From the NCBI GenBank assembly GCA_037783415.1, contig JAZGTN010000022.1, forward strand, positions 8,034,001 to 8,098,000: a stretch of 64,000 nt of DNA, in the 5' to 3' direction. Below are positions 54,736 through 64,000 of this stretch, one piece after another. Made by a program: the position numbers and the translations under genes. Every line of letters starts with the position of its first letter. The first letter of the stretch is position 1. The stretch comes from Leptasterias polaris. Taxonomy: Eukaryota; Echinodermata; Asteroidea; Forcipulatida; Asteriidae. The notes below the pieces were generated by a model. That model ran no database searches, had not been told where the DNA came from, and saw nothing but the letters and a program-made list of their open reading frames with translations.

Positions 54736-57700
54736 ACAGACGAACACGGACAGTGATTTGTTGCACAGCGCATGCGCTGATACTTCACCAACTAAAAGCA
54801 GTCTCTTTGTCGTCCATGACAATTCACTGGGTTATAAATAATCTGCAGAAGGTTCCATTAGGTGATTAAGCCAGTAATTAATTAATTAAATTCTCCTGCG
54901 TATACTGACTTGCTTTTAGTTTTACTCTTCTGTTTGCTTTATCCAATGTCTTATCATTGACAGTCCATTATCATTTCACTTTAAAATGGCCTCACTTCTA
55001 AACACTCATCGGAAGTGTGAGTTGTAAATCTATTGATTAAAGTCACTACTTCAAGTTCTGTGAAGCCGTCCTTGGATGGTAGTTCTTTGAATAGTCATTG
55101 CATCAATCGATATTTATTTAAACAAGCACTGGAGTTTTCTTTATACCAATCTAAACTGCTTTCTTGCTCATAAGGAGCTAGGCAGTATATACTATGAGGT
55201 TTGGTTATTGTATGTAAACCCCTGAAGGAACTATATTCTGTTGTGATTTCTGCAATTGATATTAGTCGTATATTCTTAAATTTCTATTATTTACTTATTT
55301 GCAATTTGAAAGCAATTTTGGATGCTACACTACAGAAGGATTTCTCCCCCATTCATACCTATGTCTTATGTTTCATTTTAATTTGGACAGTCGTATAACT
55401 TATTTTGTATTTATTCTATCACTTTGTGTATCAATTCTCTTGTATGAATCGAAATTTAAAAAGAACAAACAAACAAACACCCCAACAAACAAACCCGGGA
55501 GATTATCCCAACAGTCTGATGTAGGGCGTAGCAGCAGCAGTTGCGTCAGACGCGGATCCCTGTTCTTTGCGACTCTGTCATTTTTATATTTAAAAAACTA
55601 CCCTTTCCCCGTGATAAAGCTTAAACTTGTGCCACCAGATATAGCCATAATCTCGCTGCAGACCTTAGCTCATTATTATAAATGTTGTAAATCATCGCGA
55701 CCCTTTAGCATGCCCTTTTTCGGCTTGTTTTTTCTAGCCCCTTTTTACCCCCTCCATGTTGTAATTCCGTGCATGATCCGTTCCTGATATGAGTTATTCA
55801 AAAACAAAGTTGTTTAATTCAAAAGGTTACGAATAACACAATACGGTGTTGGATTCGTTTAGGTGCGTTGATGCATTCACAAAGTACTCCCCCGACAAGT
55901 AATAATACTCTTGACCAGTAATTTATTCATGCATGATTAGTATATTCATGAGCTACATTGGCAATACAATTACTGCATTATTTACATTATTCTAAGGATT
56001 AACATTCCACTTGACTCCTTTCGTCAAGTCAAGAAAATTATCATTTATTTTGAATAGTAGAAATACATAATGCCAAAATAATAAACTTCTTAAGGAATAC
56101 ACTTGAAAATTCAAATTTCTATGTGCACCTTTCGTGCATAAGAACTATATTTTCATCAAAATTTTGAACATATCAAAGAGCTATAGACTGCACAAGTCTT
56201 GCGCGTATTGAAAGCAAGAAAACAACTTGAACGAAGACTATATTTTCGTTGTATTCAAATCTTCTGTTTAAATTCTATTTAAACAATAACAAGAAAAATA
56301 AGAAATACCCTTAGCAGTTTGCTATAAATAAAATTGTATTTAAAAAAAATATAATACAGATAATTTGTTAAAACTAACAATGAAATAAAATGAAACTCGG
56401 GACGAGGGTGCTTATTTTTTATAAACCCCCATTTGGCAATTACGCCTGAATATGTGAGACCATATACACAGGTTTAATGGTAACATGAACGTCGGTTGGG
56501 CACAATTCTTAGTAACCGGAAATGGAGGTCAAGCTTGGGTTTTCTTTGTTGATTTGTTAAATTGACTTTACTTTCATATAATTACTTCATGGCAAAATTT
56601 ATTTTCCCGACAATATGGTTTATTTGTACAGCAATAAACTACATAAAAGTAAAGTAGTTGAAGAAACAGAATCGCACTCATCATTAAGACTCAATAAAAT
56701 CGACTAAATTGTCCCGGAAGTTGGAATACGCGCAAGATTTCTATTGTTAAAAGAACTGTGACATAAAAATTCATTTATCTGTTGAATAATTTAAACGACT
56801 AAACTCAACTTGGCTATACTTTCAATGTCAATATTAAAAATCTGGGCTACCAACCTAAATCAAACGAGGTACTAAACAGGTATTCTAAATGTTTTCCTTC
56901 AAAGGGTTCAGTAGTCATAGCTAATAACCAAAAGCACATTTTCCCTTATTTCAATAACTACATGCACACATAAATATAATAATATAATTGTATACTAATA
57001 CCGGATCAGAATAGACAAAACTCCACCGTTTAGTCACCGATGAGTTTAAAGTGATAAAAATAACCACGTATAGAAAGACCCTATACTAGGGAAGGTTGGA
57101 TCAATGTTGCGTCGTCGTAAACTATGCCTAATGGCCGTTTATTTATAACAATCATGGTCAGAGGAGTTAAAGCTGTAATGCTCTGCCAAATTGCTTGCAC
57201 CTGCGCAGACAATGATGTTATGTAGGCCTATTACAAAATATTAGAAACATTCATGTCAGCAATTTGTTTTAAAATACATTGGTTTTGGTCAACGGTGGTT
57301 TCCATCGGTATTTTACACACACTAAAGAAATAAAAGACATTTTATGATTAATTTTACTTATTTTATGAACAGAAGACGTCAGGGGCCTGTTGAAATTCCT
57401 GCCAAATAACACACATAATTTGCTAGATTCATGCAAGTTGAGCAGGACTTTTCACTCCAGTAATGAAATATATTGAGTGATTTAGACTCTGGTCACAAAG
57501 GACCTTAAATTGAAGGACCTTAAATTGGCAGTGATCAGCTGGTGGTTTGAGTTGATTTGTATATAATTTAAAAGAAACTTTTCAGTGCACTTTTTATGTG
57601 AATTACTAATTTTTTAAAGATATGCTGGCGTAAGTGTAAAACAAAAGATAGTCTGAGTGTAAATGGAAAAGATAGTTAACCGGAAACTGGAAATTTCGAT

Positions 57701-58890
57701 TCCCCAAAAGTCCAGATTTCAAATGGGGGAGCGGGGCATGGGCATCGATGGGGGAAGGGGCACGTGCCCCCGTTCCCACTTAGTGTATTTCTACCTCATG
57801 CCAGTAAGAGCGTTTGAATCCACGGGGGGAAAAAAACATATTCCATTTATATATCCAATCACAATAACATTATCGAATCTCTTTGGTAACTGCCCTTTTT
57901 GCCTTTTCTGTTGTGAGTTATTACTAGGCCGACTAGAAATGCATTTCAAAGACAGTGTCAACAGCCTTCTGTTCGAACTGTTCGCAATTATTCATGACCT
58001 CGTGTGTCTTTTGAACATCGGATTGTATAATTTTTGTAAGTATCAGCTTCTTTTGTCCAGTTACGCAAGAGAGGCTCGTGGAGTTGACGGTGTAAATTGC
58101 ACTGTAATTAAACATGCTGGTGAATCCAACAGATATGACCTTGCAATATTTTGGGTGATGACGTCAAGTGAATGAGGTCAAAGTTTACTACACATTAATT
58201 ACTTGTTTCATTTTGCTCGGCCAGATGATTCGCTGACCCTAATCCTCCATGAAAGAGCATTGAATCTACTGGCTAGACTTTACATTGTCAACGTCTAGAA
58301 CATGAACACATTTACATTATTCAATAATTTGTATTTATCTACACCTCATCTAAAAATATTTAATTAAAACTCTGCTATACATGTATATTACATCTTTTGC
58401 ATGCGGGAGATATACCTATATATTGATTGTAAAGCACACACACTAGATCCCTGTTATTTGATTGGTAGAACATGTGTCACGTGTCATCCCTTTTTGTACG
58501 CTGACGCAACGCTCCAAGATTTAATGAGTCCTACATGGATAGCAATTATAGGACGCTTCAAACATTTCCCAGCGTCGTTTCCAAATAATCGTTCTCCGCT
58601 CGTTTGTCCCAACGAGGCAAGGTCTTGTCACAGTGTCGACGAGGTTGGTTTGTACATGGAGTCTTCCATGTTGTAAGAAGGGGTTTTCAGAAGTTTTGTG
58701 GTGTGGATGTGTTTTTATGTCTATTTTGTGTTTCTTGTGAAATTCAAATGACAGAGTTCAATTTTGTTAATGCATTTCGTTCGTGCATTGTTGCAGAATA
58801 TAATCACTGGGCGAAATCCTGCCTTTTCATTTCCCCCTCTTATTATTATTCTGCGACAATAATTTTGCGGTGCGTGAAATGCATTTGTGT
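54736..58890. other. Intergenic; no gene recognised
   Basis: Over 4 kb of AT-rich sequence between the two channel genes. Open frames of 60-170 residues lack splice or motif support and I call none of them genes. Confidence 0.5.
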
Positions 58891-58894
58891 TTAA

Positions 58895-59127
58895 TAGCGT
58901 GAGAGCAAGGTAGTGAAGGACCCAAGACAGGAAGCCAGTCCATCGTAGGTTGCTCCCCGGCACTCCCCGGTACACATTTGTACTCGTGGGTACAGAGAAG
59001 CAATTATGAAAAAGCGCCTTGCTCAAGGAAATAAGTGTCACGACTGACCAGACCATGGATTCGTCCCCACATTCTGTAAATTACAGTACTTGAGCCCACC
59101 GCCCTAGACCGCCCGGCCTCGACAACC
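58895..59127 (-). mobile_element. tRNA-derived SINE
   Basis: Minus-strand head (59127 to about 59053) GTCGAGGCCGGGCGGTCTAG with a GGGACGAATCC B-box remnant. The body has CCTTGAGCAAGGCGC and GGAGCAACCTACGATGGACT blocks. Confidence 0.65.
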
Positions 59128-59356
59128 CACATTTAGTCTTGGTTGGCAACGCTAGTTTTTGTAATCACCGGTAGAGGGCGCAACATCGACCTGCTCGGAG
59201 TGACTGGGCATGTTTACATATATCTCTTATCTAGTAATTTGTATTGCGATATAATGCGACAACGTTCATTAAAAAACTCAAGACCACACCATCAAGACCA
59301 CACCCCACTGAGAGCAAGATACACTGATTATTCCTGAAAATGTAGCTCTCTTTTCG

Positions 59357-59554
59357 CTACTCACTGTACTCTGGAGGGCGCACTTGTTCAACGAGCAAAA
59401 GTGTCGAAGGCGAGATCTCGTTCTTGCAGAAGAATTTTTTAATGAGATATCTGCAGACGTCAGAGATCAGTATGAGGACCTCGCATAGGGTAAGGAAAGA
59501 TATCCCGATGTAGAGACCTAATAGACCACCAAGACTGCCAAGAAGGGTTGGGAA
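59357..59554 (-). CDS. DEG/ENaC gene 2, last exon (TM2)
   Basis: Acceptor TCTTCCAG|TTC, stop at 59357. TM2 FPTLLGSLGGLLGLYIGIS with filter tripeptide G-I-S. The C-terminal tail is acidic and ends PPEYSE, a PPxY motif of the kind that recruits Nedd4-type ubiquitin ligases to ENaC subunits. Confidence 0.92.
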   Translation of the reverse strand, partial: FPTLLGSLGGLLGLYIGISFLTLCEVLILISDVCRYLIKKFFCKNEISPSTLLLVEQVRPPEYSE

Positions 59555-62500
59555 CTGGAAGAAAACGACAATCAATTGGGATTAATATTAATGGGGAGAT
59601 TGTTGGGAATTACAACATAGTGCGGCCATCTTGATTTTCTCCCAGTCAAATCAACGTAACCAAACCTAGGCTTGAAGGCCCAATAATCTGGTACCTCTTT
59701 GTACGATGAATACAAGCATCAATTGCTGCTGATGGATGCAGGGAACATGACCAAGATGTTGGCAGCATGCTTAGGGTGGCATTATTCAATTCAATTCAAT
59801 TCAATTCAATTGTTTATTGTCACACATATAAATACATATACAGTGAAATTCACTTCGGCTTGCGAGTCTAAAAATATTAACAATTACAAAAATTACAAAA
59901 AATACAGAAAACCCTAAAACCACATAGGCATTAAGATTTTAATATGGGGGATACATCACTAGAGCACGTCTTGGTTTAGGCAAATTTATCTGCGTACACC
60001 CACACTAAACAGTGCATTTCTATAGTTCCCACCATATCTCAAAAATGGCTAATGACACACGCAGAGGATGGGTTTGAGCCTCCCCCACCACCTAAGCTTA
60101 CCTTGAGTTGTCAATTAAAGAGAGACTTAACCCTAAATGCCAACATAACATGAGGACTCTGGAACACATCAAGGCAAAAGCTTCTTCTCTTATACAAATA
60201 TATTGGCATGTTTTCCTCACTGATACACGAATAACTGGCATACATTCCATCTCACATTATAGTGTCAATGCCCATGTCAGTGACATGACGCTGCGCCCTC
60301 GGACAATGTTGGACGATAAAATGCACCACTTGCGTTGGCCTAGGCCTCTAAAAATTACGTGGCATCGAGGTGTCTTTAATTGATTTTCATTGACTTACCG
60401 TGTAGAGGGCCGACTCTCTGATCGACTGGTAGTTAAGTTCCTCGAAATAAACACGAAGCCGAAGAAGATTTTTTCTTTTTAGAGAGAAAATAAAGAGGGA
60501 GAAGAGGTGAAATTAAATGTCATCTCTTTATATATAGCAATAACCTTTCTTATATAATCGCCAAAAACACAAGACTCCGGTATGATCGACCCCCAATCAA
60601 ATGAAAATATGGATCAAAACGCATCGAACCAGATTCGTCGACTTGCTCAGTCCCTCCGGGCCAGTCACTGTTGCGCCCTCTACCGGCGACTAAACTCAAA
60701 ACTAATACTAACCTCGTCGAATCGTCGTTTGAAGACATCCTGGCCGCATGAGGATCACTCTCTCTCAGGCGCCTTTGAAGATGTTCCTGATTGAAGAAGT
60801 AAACAACTTTAAAAGAAACTTATTTCATCTGAGTAATCAAAGCGGAGACTTGGTAACCTGGTAACAAATGTGCTCTTTATGGTATTAGATACACAGTGCA
60901 ATCCCATTTTGTTAAACACTTTCCCTTTATTCAACAAGAAAAGAAAAGCGGGATTCGGTAAAAGTGCAATGAATACATGAATACATGAATACATTAAGAG
61001 GTCAAACAAACATAATGAGGCCCGAAAGCGTTGGAGTATAGGGGAAATATATACCGACGTGTATCCCGAGATGAATAATAAGTAGAGATAATAAGGGTCT
61101 TAAGCGTTGGAGTATAGGAAAAATATAAACCATCCGATCTCTTTTAAAGAGAAACGAACGAGGTGCTCTTGAGCTAGAAATAATGAGGAAAACAAGCTCG
61201 GGGAGATGGGACGATTTACCTAAAAATTAGGGTACTGTGACGAAACACAACTACCTCGCTCGTCGTATTGATGGAAACTGGTACATTTTCGGTCTAAGAA
61301 AATCTAAGCTTATTAGAATCTCATTTGCATCTCATTAAAAGAGAACATTCGTCTATATATATATTCTTTATACTCATAGGCCTACGCATTCATGGCTCAA
61401 TACCCTTTTTGACCCTCTCAAAGTATAAATCTTTCCCATCTCCCAACGCTGAAGAACCTCATTATTATTCATTTATGCAAACTTATGAGGTAAAAGGTCA
61501 CTTGTTGGTTTATCAGCCAGTTCAACTACTGGCATCCAACGCAATGCATCAAGAACCTCAAGTAAACAAACGTAACTTGACCTTAATCTTGGAAATGACC
61601 ATTCAATGCCAGATTTAAATGGGGAAAAAAAGGATTTTAGGGATTTTATTTGGCCGAGAAAACCCCCCACATTATTTCAAAATCATGGGATGAACTTACC
61701 TCGTATCGTTCGGATGGCCAGGAGGAAGCTGAAACTGACTTGGTGTACGACGTTTCACTGTATTTTGATGTTTACAAACAGAGAAAAACCGAATGTAAAC
61801 ACTTATTTACGAATATTGAAAATTTACATCGTCATCCTTATTATAATAACTTGAATAAAATTACTGACCCCGTTGTGTGCACGGAAGACGGGCGTCACAA
61901 ATGTTTTACCGTAGAAAGAGCTTTAGCTATTGATTTGAACAATTGCATTTCAAGAAGACTGATCGTGAAAGTTGGATCGGTTTTATGCCATTCATTGGTC
62001 ATTAAAGGAGAAAAAATCTGCGTTGGAAAGGGACAACATACGGAGCCTCTAAAGGGACATGGGAAGAAATTGAAATGGTAAAAGAAATGCTAACTTGTTC
62101 GTTACGAAATAGTAGGAAAGATGCATGAAACGTTTGTCAAATTGTATTTTTTTCGAAACCCTATCTCTAAAACCACATTCCTTAAAAGGGAGTCGTTTCT
62201 GACAATGTTTTACAATAATAAACAGCTCTCCAGTGCTCTGTTTTACTAAGTAAGTTGTTATGGTCATTCAGTTTTGGAAAGGTATACCCTTACTTGTAGA
62301 AAGGACATTTCAATAAAGTGGTCAAGAAATTGGCATGTTTGTCATTTTTGTATAATGACATTTTCACATGTTTTTGGAACATCATAACTATATGGGATAG
62401 AATGGATGATATTATTCGGAATTCAATCGATATGTGCTAATTATTACTGGCTTTGATTTTAAAGGGCTTGAAAAAAATCATTACTTGCAAGATATCGGGC

Positions 62501-62705
62501 AACTGCAATCCAGTCGGTTTTCTTCCCGCAAGTATTCGATTAGCTGCTTGCAAGTTTCTGTAAAAAAACAAAAACAGATATTAAACAAAAACGTACTTTT
62601 GTAAATGTTGTTGCAAAAGAGTTTATAGCTCAAGAAAGTGTCCTCAAGTTCAAAAATCAATCAATGTCATTGCTTTCAACGACAACAACAACAACAACAA
62701 CAACA

Positions 62706-62778
<73 letters not shown>

Positions 62779-63057
62779 TAAAAGCAGCAGCATGCAGTAA
62801 GACCAGCAGCAGCAGCAGTAACAGCATCATCAGCAATAGCAGCAGCAGCAATAACATAATAATAGTGACTCACGTTGTGTTTTGTTGAGAAAGTTGCACT
62901 TAGTCTTGTTCTCCAGCAGTATATCAGTCACACAATGGCACCGGTTGAACATTTCTGATTGTTCGCACTCCTTCAGACAGGATTTTCTGGAATATAAGCC
63001 CGATGCAAACACGTGGCACTTGGGATTGTAGGGTGCTCCTTTCCGCTCGATGTAAAC
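59357..63057 (-). CDS. Second DEG/ENaC channel gene, 3' six exons (partial)
   Basis: Join of 63057-62874, 62557-62485, 61757-61700, 60786-60713, 60474-60399 and 59554-59357. Phases are 1,2,0,2,0 and all junctions are GT-AG, giving 220 residues to the stop. The upstream exons (HG motif, TM1, YGNCYTFN region) would lie beyond 64000; the first exon here starts in phase 0, as exon 5 of gene 1 does. It shows KSCLKECEQ, RCHCVTD, CSCPISC, SSWPSERYE, LRVYFEELNYQSI, and TM2 LGGLLGLYIGISFLT. It is the same family, orientation and exon plan as the gene at 34.7-52.2 kb, so the pair is a tandem duplication, but the proteins are well diverged. Confidence 0.9.
59784..59811. repeat. (TTCAA)n microsatellite
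   Basis: Five to six TTCAA units in the 5' flank of the last gene 2 exon (intron side). Confidence 0.9.
60399..60474 (-). CDS. DEG/ENaC gene 2, equivalent of exon 10
   Basis: 76 bp, the same length as in gene 1. Acceptor TCTAAAAAG|A, donor ACG|GTAAGT. Encodes KNLLRLRVYFEELNYQSIRES. Confidence 0.9.
60713..60786 (-). CDS. DEG/ENaC gene 2, equivalent of exon 9
   Basis: Acceptor CAATCAG|GAA, donor AG|GTTAGT. Encodes EHLQRRLRESDPHAARMSS and NDDST; diverged from gene 1 but in the same phase. Confidence 0.85.
60905..61190 (-). repeat. Inverted copy of the 48440-48730 repeat
   Basis: Reverse complement with few differences, including an extra ATGAATAC unit at about 60967-60993. Lies in the intron between exons 8 and 9 of gene 2. 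Confidence 0.8.
61700..61757 (-). CDS. DEG/ENaC gene 2, equivalent of exon 8
   Basis: 58 bp, the same length and phases as in gene 1. Acceptor AATACAG|T, donor GAG|GTAAGT. Encodes ETSYTKSVSASSWPSERYE. Confidence 0.93.
62485..62557 (-). CDS. DEG/ENaC gene 2, equivalent of exon 7
   Basis: Acceptor TTTTACAG|AA, donor AA|GTAATG. Encodes TCKQLIEYLREENRLDCSCPISC. Confidence 0.9.
62680..62853. repeat. Compound CAA/CGA/CAG triplet microsatellite
   Basis: (CAA)n, then (CGA)n, then (CAGCAA)n, then (CAG)n with interruptions, ending about 20 bases from the splice donor at 62873. It lies in the intron following exon 5+6 of gene 2, so the long poly-residue frames through it are not protein. Confidence 0.95.
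62874..63057 (-). CDS. DEG/ENaC gene 2, exon equivalent to exons 5+6 of gene 1
   Basis: Acceptor TTCCCGGCAG|GTT, donor CAAC|GTGAGT. Reads through without a break from VYIERKGAPYNPKCHVFASG to SCLKECEQSEMFNRCHC and NKTKCNFLNKT. In gene 1 an 870-bp intron separates these parts. Confidence 0.9.
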
Positions 63058-63600
63058 CTGCCGGGAAGAAAATAGATTTTAAGAACATTTTAATTTTGAA
63101 AGGGGAAGGTAAAATGCAAGCGGGGCGAAAATGTTTGGGAATGATGTGGCACAAAATAAATCAACCTTTAATAAACCTTAGGCCACTAAACATTTTAATG
63201 TACTGATACAATAAGGATCGAGGTATAAATCCACCTAAACACCGTTAACAAAAATGTATTACTTAGTTTTTTTCAAAGGTAGTAAAAAAAAATGCATTTA
63301 AGTAAAACCCTTATTTTGAACCATTCTGACACTGAACTATTAAACAAAAGTTGACAACCAATAAATAAGTGATCAATCGCAGAGCTCAGTTACGTAACTG
63401 GTCATACATCGTGTCAAAGGTTAAGAATCCGATTTAGTATAACTTTTCAGGATCAGCTGCACCAGATAGAGATGGATGCAATGGTGGGACTTTTCATGCG
63501 TTGAAAGATGGAATGTACCATTCATCGAGGCGAAGCGGAGGGGAATGGTACGAAGCTGTCTGAGGGACATGGTGAAAAACATATTCCTTCTTTCTGAAAA
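63058..63600. other. Intron of DEG/ENaC gene 2
   Basis: No further exon recognised. Confidence 0.6.
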
Positions 63601-64000
63601 CCCGTTGGTACGATCAACTTCTATCTCGTAGGCCTTCGTACGACTTATATCTCGCCCGTACCACTCCTAACTCGCCCGTACCACTTCTATCTCGCCCGTA
63701 CCACTTCCTTCTCGCCCGTACCACTTCTATCTCGCCCGCACCATTTCTATCTCACCTGTACCACTTCTATCTACGGGCCTACGGGCAAGATAGAAGTGGT
63801 ACGGGCAAGAAGGAAGTGGTACGGGCGAGATAGAAGTAAGACATGTACGAGATAGAAGTGGTACGGGGCGAGATAGAAATGGTACGGGCGAGATGGAAGT
63901 GGTACGGGCGAGATAGAAGTGGTCACGGGCGAGATAGAATTGGTCACGGGCGAGATAGAAGTGGTACAAGCGAGATAGAAATGGTATGGGCGAGAAGGAA
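63600..64000. repeat. Inverted 20-bp minisatellite (large palindrome of repeats)
   Basis: Left half: about 7 copies of CTCGCCCGTACCACTTCTAT. Right half: about 11 copies of the reverse complement GGGCGAGATAGAAGTGGTAC, running off the window edge. The turn is at about 63772-63786. Confidence 0.93.

Noticed and set aside
55299..55787. 162-codon plus-strand frame
   Set aside because: AT-rich translation with no motif; looks accidental.
57663..58175. 170-codon plus-strand frame
   Set aside because: No family, no splice context, mixed composition with many Cys/Phe typical of non-coding translation.
61650..62081. 143-codon plus-strand frame
   Set aside because: It is antisense to the exon-8 equivalent of channel gene 2, has no recognisable motif, and the minus-strand exon fits a full gene model.
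62657..62888. Long frames of poly-Leu/Val/Ala, poly-Thr or poly-Cys
   Set aside because: They are translations of the CAA/CGA/CAG microsatellite in an intron of the second channel gene.
1..64000. CRISPR array, operon or prokaryotic defence system
   Set aside because: Regular repeats here are satellites, minisatellites or MITEs without spacer diversity; genes have introns and eukaryotic splice sites.

Overview
The window reads as repeat-rich nuclear DNA of a marine invertebrate deuterostome, most likely an echinoderm. The reasons are AT-rich non-coding DNA, short exons with GT-AG introns, a dense load of small fold-back elements and tRNA-derived SINEs, and gene families (an expanded DEG/ENaC set, a TMEM79-like MAPEG protein) placed among CR1-like LINEs, piggyBac, MULE and chromodomain Ty3/gypsy elements. 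Species-level assignment is inference; no database was available.

Layout. 1-3.5 kb: satellite, minisatellite and a degenerate tandem repeat. 3.8-6.25 kb: one CR1-like LINE, frameshifted, with its endonuclease N-terminal part lying inverted behind the RT part. 6.4-11.9 kb: a Mutator-like (MULE) element on the minus strand with two intact reading frames, a DDE/SWIM transposase and a separate Ulp1 (C48) protease-PHD protein, flanked by tandem repeats of which the right array (~114-bp hairpin units) is striking. 12.9-13.6 kb: LINE 3' fragment. 14.3-17.2 kb: twelve copies of a 244-bp satellite that also occurs, inverted, at the left edge of the window. 19.6-23.3 kb: a complete piggyBac element with 13-bp inverted termini, ATAA at both flanks and one frameshift. 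24.1-26.0 kb: a three-exon TMEM79-like four-pass membrane protein gene on the minus strand, with an apparent GT-TG intron. 30.9-34.6 kb: a very young gypsy element arranged LTR-internal-LTR-partial internal, with an internal deletion fusing gag to integrase.

34.7-52.2 kb holds the main host gene: an 11-exon DEG/ENaC (acid-sensing/degenerin-type sodium channel) gene on the minus strand. I could assemble it with consistent splice sites and phases into one 635-residue protein. It has the HG gating motif, both transmembrane segments, the cysteine-rich extracellular domain and a ~128-residue Gln/Ser/Thr/Gly-rich insertion after TM1. At 59.4-63.1 kb, in the same orientation, lie the last six exons of a second DEG/ENaC gene; its 5' half is beyond the right edge. 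Intron phases match the first gene at every shared boundary, but one intron is missing. The two genes are therefore tandem paralogues.

Introns and intergenic DNA are full of fold-back MITEs, some near-perfect hairpins, a pair of direct duplications that date a MITE insertion, and several minisatellites. No RNA genes other than tRNA-derived SINE heads, no CRISPR arrays and no prokaryotic features were seen.
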